This document shows, in pieces, positions 8,430-16,499 of a DNA stretch of 64,000 bases. Source of the stretch: Paenibacillus hemerocallicola (lineage in GTDB: Bacteria; Bacillota; Bacilli; Paenibacillales; NBRC-103111); assembly GCF_006265175.1 (NCBI RefSeq), contig NZ_VDCQ01000006.1:6074-70073 (forward strand). Reading direction: 5' to 3'. The notes beneath the pieces are model-generated. The model made no database searches and was not told the origin of the DNA. It saw only the letters and a list, made by a program, of their open reading frames with translations. Made by a program: the position numbers and the translations under genes. The stretch's first letter is position 1. Every line of letters begins with the position of its first letter.

Positions 8430-8804
8430 TCATAGTCCCTGAAGCTTGTCCCCGGTTTCCTTTCTTTTGTCATGGCTTAACTTGACAAAAACCGTGGACA
8501 TGCTGCAGTCGGGGTTATCCACGCGAATATCTCCATTGTTGAAATGGACGTGATCAATGCCTAGACTATAGAACAAAAATTTCCGATGATCCTCCAAGCC
8601 TTCAAATGAAAAGTCGCCCATATAGCGAAAAATGTCATCCTCCAGCATAAGCAAATGGATGCTCTTGGCATTCACATGAATATTGACAAGCAATGTATCG
8701 GAGAATTCGATTAGAAAGGTTCCTTTCCTTATTCCCTTTTCGAGTCGGTGCCATTTTCCGCTCGTTGCTTCGTGCAGAGTACTTCCATCGGGATATTCGC
8801 TCAT
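8430..8804 (-). CDS. hypothetical protein (124 aa)
   Basis: A soluble protein without signal or membrane segment. I choose ATG 8804 (MSEYPDGSTLHEATSGKWHR) because AGGTAG precedes it, while an upstream in-frame ATG at 8828 has no site. The composition suggests an alpha/beta fold with several strands (FLIEFSDTLLVNIHVNAKSI) and aromatic-rich turns (FRYMGDFSFEGLEDHRKFLF). Two late cysteine/histidine residues do not form a clear metal motif. It is upstream of, and in the same orientation as, two small acidic genes, with a 57-base gap. Function unknown. Confidence 0.65.
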   Translation of the reverse strand: MSEYPDGSTLHEATSGKWHRLEKGIRKGTFLIEFSDTLLVNIHVNAKSIHLLMLEDDIFRYMGDFSFEGLEDHRKFLFYSLGIDHVHFNNGDIRVDNPDCSMSTVFVKLSHDKRKETGDKLQGL

Positions 8805-9075
8805 CGCTCTACCTGCCTTCGAAATCATTTGTACGTAGTATATACATGTTCATAGCCAAGTATAGGCCGTGTCGAAAATGGAGGAATAGAACGGCAGTCG
8901 ACAGGAAAGGGAATGAAAAAGAGAGGTGGTAGTTCTTGGGAAACCCATTCCGGGGCGTTTTTGTCATTATTCTGATACTTTTTTCGCGTTGTGAAAAATC
9001 GACAATTTATGATAATGTTAAGCTGTAAAACATATTGGAGCGAAACTACCCAATTGAAACTATCGGAGGAGGAAA

Positions 9076-9366
9076 ATGAAACGATACGGCGAAATGAGCC
9101 GCGACGAGCTTTTGTCTGAAGTAGACAAGCTGGAAGCGGAGAAGCGGCGGGCGGAGTTTCCGAGTCAGACGGAGATGCTCGAACGTAAAATTTGGATGGC
9201 AAAAGCCTATACGCTGGCGGCTGAATCGTTTTCGCCGGGCATCTATGCAGTCGAAGGGTATTCGGAGCAGTTCGAGCTGAATTACGTGAACGGCATTATG
9301 GCATGGGGCCGGATGGGCTCGGAGGACGAATCCAGTTTTCCTATTTCCATGCTCAGACGGATCTGA
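9076..9366 (+). CDS. yfhH: YfhH family protein (DUF1811)
   Basis: A 96-residue soluble protein matching the Bacillus YfhH/DUF1811 family from start to end: MKRYGEMSRDELLSEVDKL, a charged coiled-coil helix, LERKIWMAKAY, FSPGIYAVEG, FELNYVNGIMAWGRM and the terminal FPISMLRR. The ribosome binding site GGAGGAGG is ideal. The family's function is not known; structures show a small SH3-like barrel. The gene stands alone with no overlap with its neighbours. Confidence 0.88.
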   Translation: MKRYGEMSRDELLSEVDKLEAEKRRAEFPSQTEMLERKIWMAKAYTLAAESFSPGIYAVEGYSEQFELNYVNGIMAWGRMGSEDESSFPISMLRRI

Positions 9367-9502
9367 TGAAATCAAAAAAAACGTCGAAGATGCTTGCAGG
9401 AATTTAGTAATTTTGGTCGAAATAGTATTACAATCGCACCATATCCCTTATTTCGACAGTTGCGGAGTTCCGGCTGGCATCGCGTTCTAGAGGGGTAACC
9501 GC

Positions 9503-10702
9503 ATGCATAAAGGATTGCTCTATTCTACGGTACTGAATCAGGAGCAGCGGGCGATCAAGTTATTTTTAGTGTTGTTTTACGTAATCGGTTTCTCGTTCGA
9601 CGCGTTTTATTTCTACATTTTTCCCAAATATATGAGTCATACGAGAGAGATCGGACTCCCATCGGGCGGATTCGGGTACGGGATCTATTTGATACAACTT
9701 GCATTGCTGCCCATCGCCGTTTACTTGATCAGAAAACAAAAGCCGACCGTCATCAAGTACGTCTACATTTACGCGTATTTGGCGGCAACGGTGATCAACG
9801 ATTTGATCGTCTACATAGGCACGGACAAATCGTATGATTCCAGCAATGTGGGAGAAGTCCTGTTTGTCCTGTTCTCTCCGATTTTTCTGAACAAGAGGTA
9901 TTTCTGGATCGTCACCGGCGGGTTGACGTGCAAGTATGTGCTGTTGTTCGCGGCGATACATCAACCGACCCTGATCCTGCCGTTGGCGCTGTATCCGATT
10001 TTGTCCTCCATGTCTTATATTATGTTAAACCGGTTTATCGGCTATGTGAACGCGATACGAGACTCCTTCAACTGGCAAATGGAAGGCATCGTGAAAGGCA
10101 TCGTCGCCACGCTGGAGCTTAAAGATCCGTATACGCGAGGACACAGCGAGAGGGTTGCCCATTTTTCACTCGAGATTGCCAAACGATTGAACCGGTTTTC
10201 GGAAGAGGAAATCAAATCGTATTATTACGCTTGCCTGCTGCATGACGTGGGGAAGGTGAGCATCCCCGATCATATATTGACCAAGCCGTCATCCTTGACC
10301 GACAATGAATTTGAAATTATTAAGACGCATCCGGTGGTAGGCGTGAACGCCATCAAGCATATCGAAGGTCTGCAGGATAGCGTGAGCGTAATTCTCCACC
10401 ACCACGAGCGATGGGACGGGCGAGGTTATCCGGACAAGCTGGCGGGAGAGGAAATTCCGCTGATGGCACGAATAACGGCCGTCGCGGATGCATTCGACGC
10501 CATGACGACCAAACGCTCTTACCGCGATGCGCTGAGCCTCGAGGAGGCGTACGACCGGATCGTGCAAGGGAAAGGCACCCAGTTCGACCCGTTGATCGTC
10601 GAAGTGTTTCAAGAAGCGTTTCCATCGCTTGCCCAATACGTCCAGGCGGAGCATGGCAAGGAGGCCGGGTTTTCCGGCAAAAATGCTCTGGTATCGGGAT
10701 AA
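9503..10702 (+). CDS. membrane HD-GYP domain protein (c-di-GMP phosphodiesterase)
   Basis: A 399-residue protein. Residues about 15-185 hold five or six hydrophobic segments forming a membrane sensor of unrecognised family. From about residue 195 an HD-GYP domain follows, with HSERVAHFSLEIAKR, the HD pair H247/D248 in LLHDVGKVSIPD, HHHERWDGRGYP (GYP near residue 309) and VADAFDAMTT. HD-GYP enzymes hydrolyse cyclic di-GMP to pGpG or GMP, and the metal ligands look complete. AGAGGGGTAACC precedes the ATG. The stop lies 29 bases before the small CWWC peptide gene, so the two may share a transcript. Confidence 0.9.
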   Translation: MHKGLLYSTVLNQEQRAIKLFLVLFYVIGFSFDAFYFYIFPKYMSHTREIGLPSGGFGYGIYLIQLALLPIAVYLIRKQKPTVIKYVYIYAYLAATVINDLIVYIGTDKSYDSSNVGEVLFVLFSPIFLNKRYFWIVTGGLTCKYVLLFAAIHQPTLILPLALYPILSSMSYIMLNRFIGYVNAIRDSFNWQMEGIVKGIVATLELKDPYTRGHSERVAHFSLEIAKRLNRFSEEEIKSYYYACLLHDVGKVSIPDHILTKPSSLTDNEFEIIKTHPVVGVNAIKHIEGLQDSVSVILHHHERWDGRGYPDKLAGEEIPLMARITAVADAFDAMTTKRSYRDALSLEEAYDRIVQGKGTQFDPLIVEVFQEAFPSLAQYVQAEHGKEAGFSGKNALVSG

Positions 10703-10731
10703 ACAGATTTCGATAAGGGGGTGAATCATAG

Positions 10732-10794
10732 ATGAAAATCAGAAAGCTGGCCAAAGTAAAGACGACTTGCTGGTGGTGCGGAATTTGGGGGTAA
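10732..10794 (+). CDS. 20-residue Cys/Trp peptide, candidate secreted or modified peptide
   Basis: A tiny ORF with a near-perfect ribosome binding site (AAGGGGGTGA, eight bases before ATG). The product has a basic N-terminal half, KIRKLAKVK, and a hydrophobic C-terminal end, TTCWWCGIWG, with two cysteines in CxxC spacing and three tryptophans. The gene is followed at once by a terminator hairpin and then, 97 bases on, by a PqqD-like/M50 membrane protease gene. A leader-plus-core layout beside a PqqD domain and a protease is typical of ribosomally made modified peptides. A WW-containing short peptide processed by an M50 protease also recalls streptococcal SHP/XIP pheromones matured by Eep. Both readings are inference. 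Confidence 0.6.
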   Translation: MKIRKLAKVKTTCWWCGIWG

Positions 10795-10804
10795 GGAAGC
10801 GGAA

Positions 10805-10836
10805 GGATGCAGCCGTCTCGGCCGCATCCTTTTTTC
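10805..10836 (+). terminator. terminator or attenuator between the peptide gene and the M50 gene
   Basis: GGATGCAGCC and GGCCGCATCC pair with a single mismatch around GTCTC, followed by six T. Placed between a presumed precursor and its processing gene, it could let a minority of transcripts read through. Confidence 0.8.
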
Positions 10837-10890
10837 ATGCCGCTCGAGAAGCCCGGGTGCCTCTGTCGAAGGAAAGGAAGTGAACGCGAC

Positions 10891-12087
10891 GTGAAAGTGA
10901 CGTCCCGAAGCAAGGTGATGCCGGTTGAACTGACCGTTCGACCGGACCGTCAAGGCTATATCGTGGAGGATGCAACCGCCGGGGAGTTCTATGAAATGTC
11001 CGAGCCGAGCGTGCAGGCGCTGCAGCGAATGCGCGAAGGCCTTAGTCTGGAGGCGATCGAGGAGGAGCTGTCCGCACGGTTTCCGGACGAAGAGATCGAT
11101 ATGATCGGCTTTGCGGAGCAATTGCTCGAATTAAAGCTTGTCGCCGAGCTGGATGGAATTCCCGTACGCGGCGAATCCGATTCGGAGCGAAGCGCGAACG
11201 CGAAACCTCTCAAGAGCGGAGGTTTCGGCTGGATATCGGAGCCGTTCGCACGGTTCTGGTTTCACCCCGTCATGCGCCTTTTGTATGTGTCGGTGATCAT
11301 CATGAATATTGCGCTATTCATCGCCAAGCCGGGATTATTCCCGCAATACCGGGATGTATTCCTGTTCGAATCGATGGCTCTGAACAGTTTGATCTGGCTG
11401 GGAATTTCCTTTGTATTGCTTATGCTGCACGAGCTGGGACATATTATGGCGGTACGTTCGTTCGGCTTGCCGGCAAAGCTCGGTATCGGACACCGGTTCC
11501 TGTTTGTCGTATTCGAGACGGAGATGGATGGGGTGTGGCGGTTGACGCCGAAGCAGCGGAACAGGGCCTATTTGGCGGGAGCCGGCATGGATCAGGTCAT
11601 GCTGCTGCTCTGCTTGGCCGTACAGTTCGCTCTGCCCGGCGAGCCGGGATTCGTAGCGAAGCTGGCGGCGTTCGCCGCTCTGGACTTGGTCGTGAAGCTT
11701 GTATTCCAATGCTGCTTCTATATGAAGACGGACTTGTACTACGTTGTGGAGAACGGAACGGGATGTTACAATTTGATGGAGCGAAGCCGCGAGTGGCTTG
11801 CAGTCAAGCTGAGAGGACGCGGAGGCGATCCGGCCCGGGCGATCGAGGAACGGGCTGTGAAATGGTATGCGGTATTCTATGCGGCGGGATATGTATTCAC
11901 CCTTGGAATGATTGCTTTATTTTTTGCGCCCCAGCTTATCGTGTCGTTGACTACCGTTATTCCAAGGCTAGCCTTCCCCGCAGAAGGGGGGCCGTTCTGG
12001 GACGCGGTCGTCTTCTTGGCGGAATGCATCGGTCTCGGAGCACTGCTTCTGTACTCATGGATAAAAAGTCGGAGGAATGCCGTATAG
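10891..12087 (+). CDS. PqqD-like domain fused to M50 family membrane metalloprotease
   Basis: A 398-residue protein starting at GTG 10891, seven bases after AAAGGAAGTGA. Residues about 8-85 form a small PqqD-like peptide-binding module (GEFYEMSEPSVQALQRMREG, FAEQLLELKLV). The rest is an integral membrane M50 peptidase: four or more membrane segments, zinc motif H180-E-L-G-H184 inside MLHELGHIMAV, and the third ligand region KTDLYYVVENGTG (D281). Related M50 proteins cleave small peptides in or at the membrane, for example in epipeptide (YydH) and pheromone (Eep) systems. Its likely substrate is the 20-residue peptide encoded just upstream. No radical SAM or other modifying enzyme is nearby. 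Confidence 0.85.
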   Translation: MKVTSRSKVMPVELTVRPDRQGYIVEDATAGEFYEMSEPSVQALQRMREGLSLEAIEEELSARFPDEEIDMIGFAEQLLELKLVAELDGIPVRGESDSERSANAKPLKSGGFGWISEPFARFWFHPVMRLLYVSVIIMNIALFIAKPGLFPQYRDVFLFESMALNSLIWLGISFVLLMLHELGHIMAVRSFGLPAKLGIGHRFLFVVFETEMDGVWRLTPKQRNRAYLAGAGMDQVMLLLCLAVQFALPGEPGFVAKLAAFAALDLVVKLVFQCCFYMKTDLYYVVENGTGCYNLMERSREWLAVKLRGRGGDPARAIEERAVKWYAVFYAAGYVFTLGMIALFFAPQLIVSLTTVIPRLAFPAEGGPFWDAVVFLAECIGLGALLLYSWIKSRRNAV

Positions 12088-12102
12088 CGGACGGTCGAAC
12101 GA

Positions 12103-12405
12103 TTAATCGGAACCGCACATGGAGCCGTGAAGCTTATCGCACCGGTCGATCAGCTCGAAATCGAGCGCCGTTATGCCGCCTTCGCTCCAGGTGGTCACGC
12201 TGATGGTGACGACCTTATATTCGATGGCGATCATCGGATGATGATTGAGCGCTTCGGCGGTCATCGCCGTTTGCTGTACGAATTCGATGCCTTTCATATA
12301 TAGCGGGAACCTGAACTTTTTCACTAGCCATTTCCCGTCCTTGCGCGTCCATCCTTGGCGCGTCTCCAGAAGCTCTTGGATGCGTTCGTCGGTTAATTTC
12401 GCCAT
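12103..12405 (-). CDS. 4a-hydroxytetrahydrobiopterin dehydratase family protein
   Basis: A 100-residue protein of the pterin-4a-carbinolamine dehydratase family, which dehydrates 4a-hydroxytetrahydrobiopterin after aromatic amino acid hydroxylation. Residues about 2-95 match the whole domain: LTDERIQELLE at the start, FRFPLYMKGIEFVQQTAMTA, the catalytic ALNHHPMI with paired histidines, and the final TTWSEGGITALDFELIDRCD. In most members the penultimate motif is TH-x-x-G-G; here it is TW-x-x-G-G, so one active-site histidine is replaced by tryptophan. No aromatic hydroxylase gene is visible in the window. It is convergent with the M50 gene. Confidence 0.88.
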   Translation of the reverse strand: MAKLTDERIQELLETRQGWTRKDGKWLVKKFRFPLYMKGIEFVQQTAMTAEALNHHPMIAIEYKVVTISVTTWSEGGITALDFELIDRCDKLHGSMCGSD

Positions 12406-12489
12406 GGGAAGATCACCTCGTTATGGAATGATGAGCTTGCTTTGTTGCCCATATCATTATACACCAATGCCAAGCCGAGGGGGGCCGGT

Positions 12490-12786
12490 ATGATTAAATT
12501 TAATGCGGAATTGATGTTCGAAGCCGATCTGCGGCCGTATCGGCCGGTTGTGGAACGCCGGGAGCCTTACATAGACATCTATTTGAAGCTGAATAAGGAC
12601 GGCACCGGATGGCCGGAGGATTTGACGGAGCCGGGGGCGCTGATCATTTGCCGGTCGGACGGGGAGCCGATTCAATACGTCGTGCTGGATGAAGGCTGCG
12701 ATAGCGAATACCGGTTTACGGAGCGGGAGAAGGAGCAGCTGAAGCAATATGTGCAGCAGGAGCGTTTGATCGAGAAGACGATATAG
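12490..12786 (+). CDS. hypothetical protein (98 aa)
   Basis: A soluble protein with start ATG 12490 set by GAGGGGGGCC upstream. It reads MIKFNAELMFEADLRPYRPV and later YIDIYLKLNKDGTGWPEDL and PIQYVVLDEGCDSEYRFTER, ending in a charged helix (EKEQLKQYVQQERLIEKT). A beta-rich body with a C-terminal helix is predicted by eye. I do not recognise the family. It is divergent from the pterin dehydratase and convergent with the cupredoxin gene. Confidence 0.7.
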   Translation: MIKFNAELMFEADLRPYRPVVERREPYIDIYLKLNKDGTGWPEDLTEPGALIICRSDGEPIQYVVLDEGCDSEYRFTEREKEQLKQYVQQERLIEKTI

Positions 12787-12814
12787 CCGACACGAGCGGA
12801 CACGATAAGGAAAC

Positions 12815-12844
12815 GAAAAAAGAGAGGGACGCTTGTCCCTCTCT
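12815..12844. terminator. bidirectional terminator between convergent genes
   Basis: AGAGAGGGAC and GTCCCTCTCT pair perfectly around GCTT. Six A on the left give a T run for minus-strand transcripts from the cupredoxin gene; the plus-strand side has only a weak T-rich tail. Confidence 0.8.
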
Positions 12845-12849
12845 CGTTG

Positions 12850-13230
12850 TTATTCGACGATCAATTTCGCTTTCATGTTGACGTGTCCGGCTCCGCATGG
12901 AACGTTGCACATAATTTCGTAGGTGCCTGGCTTGTCGAAGGTCACTTCTTTGGACAGCTCTTTGCCGCTGAGCGAAATGCCGAGCTGGGCGATGTCTATG
13001 CCGTGAACGCCCTCCGAATTTTTTACTACGACTTGCAGCGTTTCCCCTTTTTTCACCTTGTATTCCGCTTGGTCGAACTTGAAATTGCTGGCCGTAATTT
13101 TCAACTGAGGCTTCCCGGCTTCGGCTGCTGCTTCGTTCTCGCTTTTCTCCGGTTTAGAGCTGACCATCAAAAAGATCAGGCCGAATGCGCACGCCCCGAA
13201 AAACAAGACGGACATTATCCATTTATACAC
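12850..13230 (-). CDS. membrane-anchored CuA-type cupredoxin (cytochrome oxidase subunit II-like)
   Basis: A 126-residue protein starting at GTG 13230 with CGAGGAGG upstream. Residues 5-23 form one membrane anchor, followed by a charged linker (PEKSENEAAAEAG) and a beta-sandwich cupredoxin domain. The binuclear CuA ligands of cytochrome oxidase subunit II are all present: H76, then C108-x3-C112-x3-H116-x2-M119 in CNVPCGAGHVNM. The domain faces outward. No oxidase subunit I or haem gene is nearby, so it may serve an oxidase encoded elsewhere or act as a free copper or electron carrier. It is convergent with the 98-residue gene. Confidence 0.88.
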   Translation of the reverse strand: MYKWIMSVLFFGACAFGLIFLMVSSKPEKSENEAAAEAGKPQLKITASNFKFDQAEYKVKKGETLQVVVKNSEGVHGIDIAQLGISLSGKELSKEVTFDKPGTYEIMCNVPCGAGHVNMKAKLIVE

Positions 13231-13530
13231 GTGTGGTCCTCCTCGTTCGAAATGTCACTTCAAGCATTATACGATATTTTGGTTTTCAAATCCATTCGCA
13301 TATCCGACGTCTTTTTGACAAATCGTTGAACAATGCCGATAAAATCATTGTTGCCCATCAGCCGAAGGTACAAACGGTGATCGATCCGAACGGGCTGCCT
13401 TGGCCGTACGGGGGACTCGGCGATAGGGTGGGCAGCCGTCCATTTTGCCCCGATTGGGTGTTTATCCGTGTTCCCGCTGGGTGGTTCCCCATAGACTGTT
13501 GGCAGATGAAGGTCAAAGGGAGGTGCAATA

Positions 13531-13815
13531 ATGGAATATTCGCAAAAGCCGGTTATGAACACCGCGCCGGCTCCGATGCATATGCCGATGTCCATGTCCA
13601 TGCCGATGCATATGCCGATGCCGAATCCGAATCTGGTCGCCCCGATTACGGCCGTCCCGAACATGAAGCCGGAGCATCACGGACCCGTATCGGTCAATTT
13701 CGTAAATATGCATGCGGTCGAGCACTGTCATCCGAAAGCCCACGCTTTCACTTCGACGGGAGTCATTCTGGTGCTGTTCATCCTGCTTGTCATCATCAGC
13801 CGTGCCAAATGCTAG
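13531..13815 (+). CDS. Met/Pro/His-rich small membrane protein, YjcZ-like sporulation type
   Basis: A 94-residue protein with AGGGAGGTG before the ATG. The N-terminal half is low complexity, with MHMPM/MSMPM repeats (residues about 15-32). A His-containing linker (KPEHHGPVS, EHCHPKAH) follows, then one C-terminal hydrophobic segment, TSTGVILVLFILLVIIS, ending RAKC. That tail resembles the single helix of YjcZ-type sporulation proteins of Bacillales. Dense methionine and histidine could bind copper, and a CuA protein is the neighbour, but that link is speculative. A strong terminator follows. Confidence 0.75.
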   Translation: MEYSQKPVMNTAPAPMHMPMSMSMPMHMPMPNPNLVAPITAVPNMKPEHHGPVSVNFVNMHAVEHCHPKAHAFTSTGVILVLFILLVIISRAKC

Positions 13816-13835
13816 TCGCCGCAGGCGGTTAGTCG

Positions 13836-13869
13836 GAAGCCGGGGCCTCAGGCGCCCCGGCTTCTTTTT
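13836..13869 (+). terminator. terminator
   Basis: GAAGCCGGGGC pairs with GCCCCGGCTTC around a six-base loop, followed by five T. Confidence 0.85.
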
Positions 13870-13978
13870 GCCGCGATCCGTATTCGGGCTATGTGCGTCT
13901 CGCTTCGGGCAAATGCCCAGTCCGGAGTCGAACGTATCGCGTATACTGTGGCAAACGTATAGGTGGTGAAATCCGGAT

Positions 13979-15277
13979 ATGCCCAGAAAACCGAAGGGAA
14001 AACGGCGAAGCGCAGCGGTTCATCCGAAAATGAGCGCGAATTTGCGTCGGGCCGTCTCCATAGCGGACCGGCGCGCGAAGGTCAAGCCGGGACGGAAAAC
14101 GATCCCGGTCATAATCGAATTTGACCGGAAACCGACGCATCGTTGGATCGAATCCTTGAAGCGCGGAATCGTGAAGAAAGCCCATCATTTCCAAATGCTG
14201 AGACGCATGTCCGCAATGCGGGTCATATCCGCGCGGATGTCGCCTCATTGCCTTCATCGATGGTGCTGTCACCGTAACGTGAAGCACGTTCATTTGGACC
14301 ATAAGCTGAAGGTCAGCCTGAACGTCGCGACACCGTCGGTCGGCGCCTCGGGTCTGCAGCGAAGAGGGATCGGCGGGAGAGGCGTAACGATCGCCATTGT
14401 CGATACCGGCGCATACCCTCATCCCGATTTGACGAAGCCGGTCAACCGGATCGTGGCGTTTAAAGATTTGGTCGGCGGCAAAAAGAAGCCTTATGACGAC
14501 AACGGGCACGGCACCCATGTAGCAGGCGATGCCGCGGGCAACGGCTTCTGCTCGCGCGGCAAGTATAAGGGGCCGGCAAATAAGGCAAGGCTGGTCGTGG
14601 TCAAAGCTTTTGACAAAAACGGGCAGGCGAACAGCTCCGACGTTGTAGCTGCCGTCGACTGGATTTTGCGCAACCGCAAAAAATACGGCATCCGCATCGT
14701 CAATATGTCGTTCGGCTCGCCGGGCTTTAAGAGCTGCTCCGACGATCCGGTGTGCCGCGCGGCGGAACGGGCGTGGCGTGCGGGACTCGTCGTCGTAACG
14801 GCCGCAGGCAACTCCGGGCCGGAAGCGGGAATGATCGAGTCCCCGGGCATCAGCCCGCTCCTCGTTACGGTAGGAGCCGTGGACGACCGAAGAACGGTGC
14901 GGCAACAAGACGACCGGGTGGCCGTTTTTTCCGGCCGGGGACCGGTCGCGGGCGGCAAAATAAAACCGGATTTGACCGCTCCCGGCGTCAATATCGTCTC
15001 TCTCCGTTCGCCGGGCTCCTCGACCGATCGCGGAGACCCTTCCGCCCGGGTCGGAAAGTGCTACTTTAAAATGTCCGGCACGAGCATGGCGACTCCGATC
15101 GTCAGCGGCGGGGCCGCTCAGCTGCTGCAGCGGTTTCCGAAGCTTACGAACAGGCGGGTCAAACAGCGGCTCCTGAGCAACGCCTTCCGGCTGCGCGGAG
15201 CGAATTCCAATGCGCAGGGCCGGGGCGAGCTGAACGTGCGATTTATTGAAAATCGCATATTGCCAGCTTCCAAATAA
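13979..15277 (+). CDS. aprX: AprX-like intracellular subtilisin-type serine protease
   Basis: A 432-residue S8 family protease. No signal peptide is present; the N-terminal 100 residues are very basic and include a presumed inhibitory propeptide (TIPVIIEFDRKPTHRWIESL). The catalytic triad is D142 (IVDTGAYPHPD), H180 (NGHGTHVAG) and S369 (SGTSMATPI), with AAGNSGPEAG marking the oxyanion region. Overall length and motif order match Bacillus AprX (about 440 residues), a cytoplasmic or late-growth serine protease. AGGTGGTGA lies ten bases before the ATG. Several extra cysteines (CLHRWCCH in the pro region, FCSRG, CSDDPVC) are unusual and might be regulated by oxidation. Confidence 0.92.
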   Translation: MPRKPKGKRRSAAVHPKMSANLRRAVSIADRRAKVKPGRKTIPVIIEFDRKPTHRWIESLKRGIVKKAHHFQMLRRMSAMRVISARMSPHCLHRWCCHRNVKHVHLDHKLKVSLNVATPSVGASGLQRRGIGGRGVTIAIVDTGAYPHPDLTKPVNRIVAFKDLVGGKKKPYDDNGHGTHVAGDAAGNGFCSRGKYKGPANKARLVVVKAFDKNGQANSSDVVAAVDWILRNRKKYGIRIVNMSFGSPGFKSCSDDPVCRAAERAWRAGLVVVTAAGNSGPEAGMIESPGISPLLVTVGAVDDRRTVRQQDDRVAVFSGRGPVAGGKIKPDLTAPGVNIVSLRSPGSSTDRGDPSARVGKCYFKMSGTSMATPIVSGGAAQLLQRFPKLTNRRVKQRLLSNAFRLRGANSNAQGRGELNVRFIENRILPASK

Positions 15278-15310
15278 CCGTGGTAATATATAACAATATT
15301 ACTGGAAGGG

Positions 15311-15456
15311 CTTCTAGGGATCCGTGGCGCGCGCTTTGACGCGCCGGCGAACCGAGCGAAGCCGGACGCGAAATCGATTTTGCGTTACACCGTAGGGATA
15401 AAAGACCTGTGGCAAGTTCCGGCTCACGACGAGCGGACTGCGGCAGGTCTTTGTTG
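15311..15456 (+). promoter_or_regulatory. ykkC-class riboswitch with terminator platform
   Basis: The leader of the ABC exporter operon carries the landmarks of the ykkC RNA class in order. CTAGGGATCCG opens the aptamer. A GC-rich hairpin follows (GGCGCG/CGCGCC). Next come GGCGAACCGAGCGAAG and then TTACACCGTAGGGATAAAAG. The segment AAAGACCTG (15401-15409) that ends the aptamer can instead pair perfectly with CAGGTCTTT (15444-15452) to form a long terminator-like hairpin, a usual switching layout. The class includes guanidine-I, ppGpp, PRPP and nucleotide-diphosphate binders. Because the final segment reads AAAAGACC rather than the AAAAGCCCGGG of guanidine-I examples, I leave the ligand open. 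Confidence 0.72.
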
Positions 15457-15494
15457 CGTTACTCCGATAAATCGTCGTGAAGAGAGGAGAAGCG

Positions 15495-16499
15495 ATGGTG
15501 AGGGCGATTCGGGTTAACGGATTGACGAAACGGTTTCGACAAAAACGGAAAAAGGAAGGCTTCGCGGGCAGCGTTCGCGCGCTGTTCAAACCCGAATATA
15601 CGGAGAAGACCGCGGTGCGCGGTATCGATTTCGAAGTGGAGGCCGGCGAATTTCTGGCATTTCTCGGCCCGAACGGAGCGGGGAAATCGACGACGATCAA
15701 AATGCTCACCGGCATTCTCCATCCTTCCGACGGCCATGCGGAGGTGCTCGGGTACTGTCCATGGAAAGAACGCAAAAAGCTGGCTTACCGGGTCGGATCG
15801 GTGTTCGGCCAAAAATCGCAGCTATGGTACCATTTGCCGCCGGGCGATACGTTCGAATTGATGAGGCGCATCTATGAGCTCGACGAGACGGACTACAGGC
15901 GCAGGCGCGCGGAGCTGGTCGAACGGTTCGAGCTGGGTCCCTACATGGATGTCCCTGTGCGGAAGCTGTCGCTCGGGGAGCGGATGCGCTGTGAAATCGC
16001 CGCGGCGCTGCTTCATCGTCCCGGCATCGTATTTCTGGACGAACCGACCATCGGACTCGATGTCGTCGTGAAGCAGAAAATACGCGAGCTTCTTCGCGAA
16101 ATGAACGAAGCCGAGAACATTACCGTGTTCCTGACTTCCCATGACTCCGGAGATATCGAGCAGTTGTGCCGCCGGGCCATCGTCATCAATCACGGTCAGA
16201 TCGTATTGGACGCCAAAGTGGCGGATTTGAAGCGGCTTCACTTGACCCGCAAAACGATCGAGCTGCTGCTCGCGGATGAACCGGAAACGATCGAGATCCG
16301 GGGCGTGGTTCAAATGCGCAAGGGAGGCAACCGGTTGAAGCTGTCGGTAGATACGTCCGTCACCTCGATCGAGGAAGTTCTCGCGCATATCGTGAGCCGT
16401 TACCGCCTCGAGGATGTCACGATCGAAGACCCGCCGATGGAGGAAATCATTACGCACATTTACGCGAATGCCGCGCGGAAGGAGGAGGAGCTGCCGTGA
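15495..16499 (+). CDS. ABC transporter ATP-binding protein (ABC-2 exporter type)
   Basis: A 334-residue ATPase of the drug/polysaccharide exporter type. Walker A is FLGPNGAGKSTT (residues about 56-66), the signature is KLSLGERMR (about 157-165), Walker B is GIVFLDEPTIGLD (about 177-189), and the switch histidine is in FLTSHDSGD. The C-terminal 90 residues are an extension typical of DrrA/YbhF-like ATPases. ATG 15495 is preceded by AGAGAGGAG. It overlaps the first permease gene by four bases and starts a three-gene operon downstream of a ykkC-class riboswitch, which suggests control by a small metabolite. Confidence 0.93.
   Translation: MVRAIRVNGLTKRFRQKRKKEGFAGSVRALFKPEYTEKTAVRGIDFEVEAGEFLAFLGPNGAGKSTTIKMLTGILHPSDGHAEVLGYCPWKERKKLAYRVGSVFGQKSQLWYHLPPGDTFELMRRIYELDETDYRRRRAELVERFELGPYMDVPVRKLSLGERMRCEIAAALLHRPGIVFLDEPTIGLDVVVKQKIRELLREMNEAENITVFLTSHDSGDIEQLCRRAIVINHGQIVLDAKVADLKRLHLTRKTIELLLADEPETIEIRGVVQMRKGGNRLKLSVDTSVTSIEEVLAHIVSRYRLEDVTIEDPPMEEIITHIYANAARKEEELP

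Noticed and set aside
13260-13664. Minus-strand 134-codon frame opposite the Met/Pro/His-rich gene
   Set aside because: Composition is the mirror of the low-complexity plus-strand gene; no ribosome binding site.
13531-13815. MPM repeats as a CRISPR or DNA repeat array
   Set aside because: The repetition is short, lies inside a good ORF with a ribosome binding site, and has no spacer pattern.
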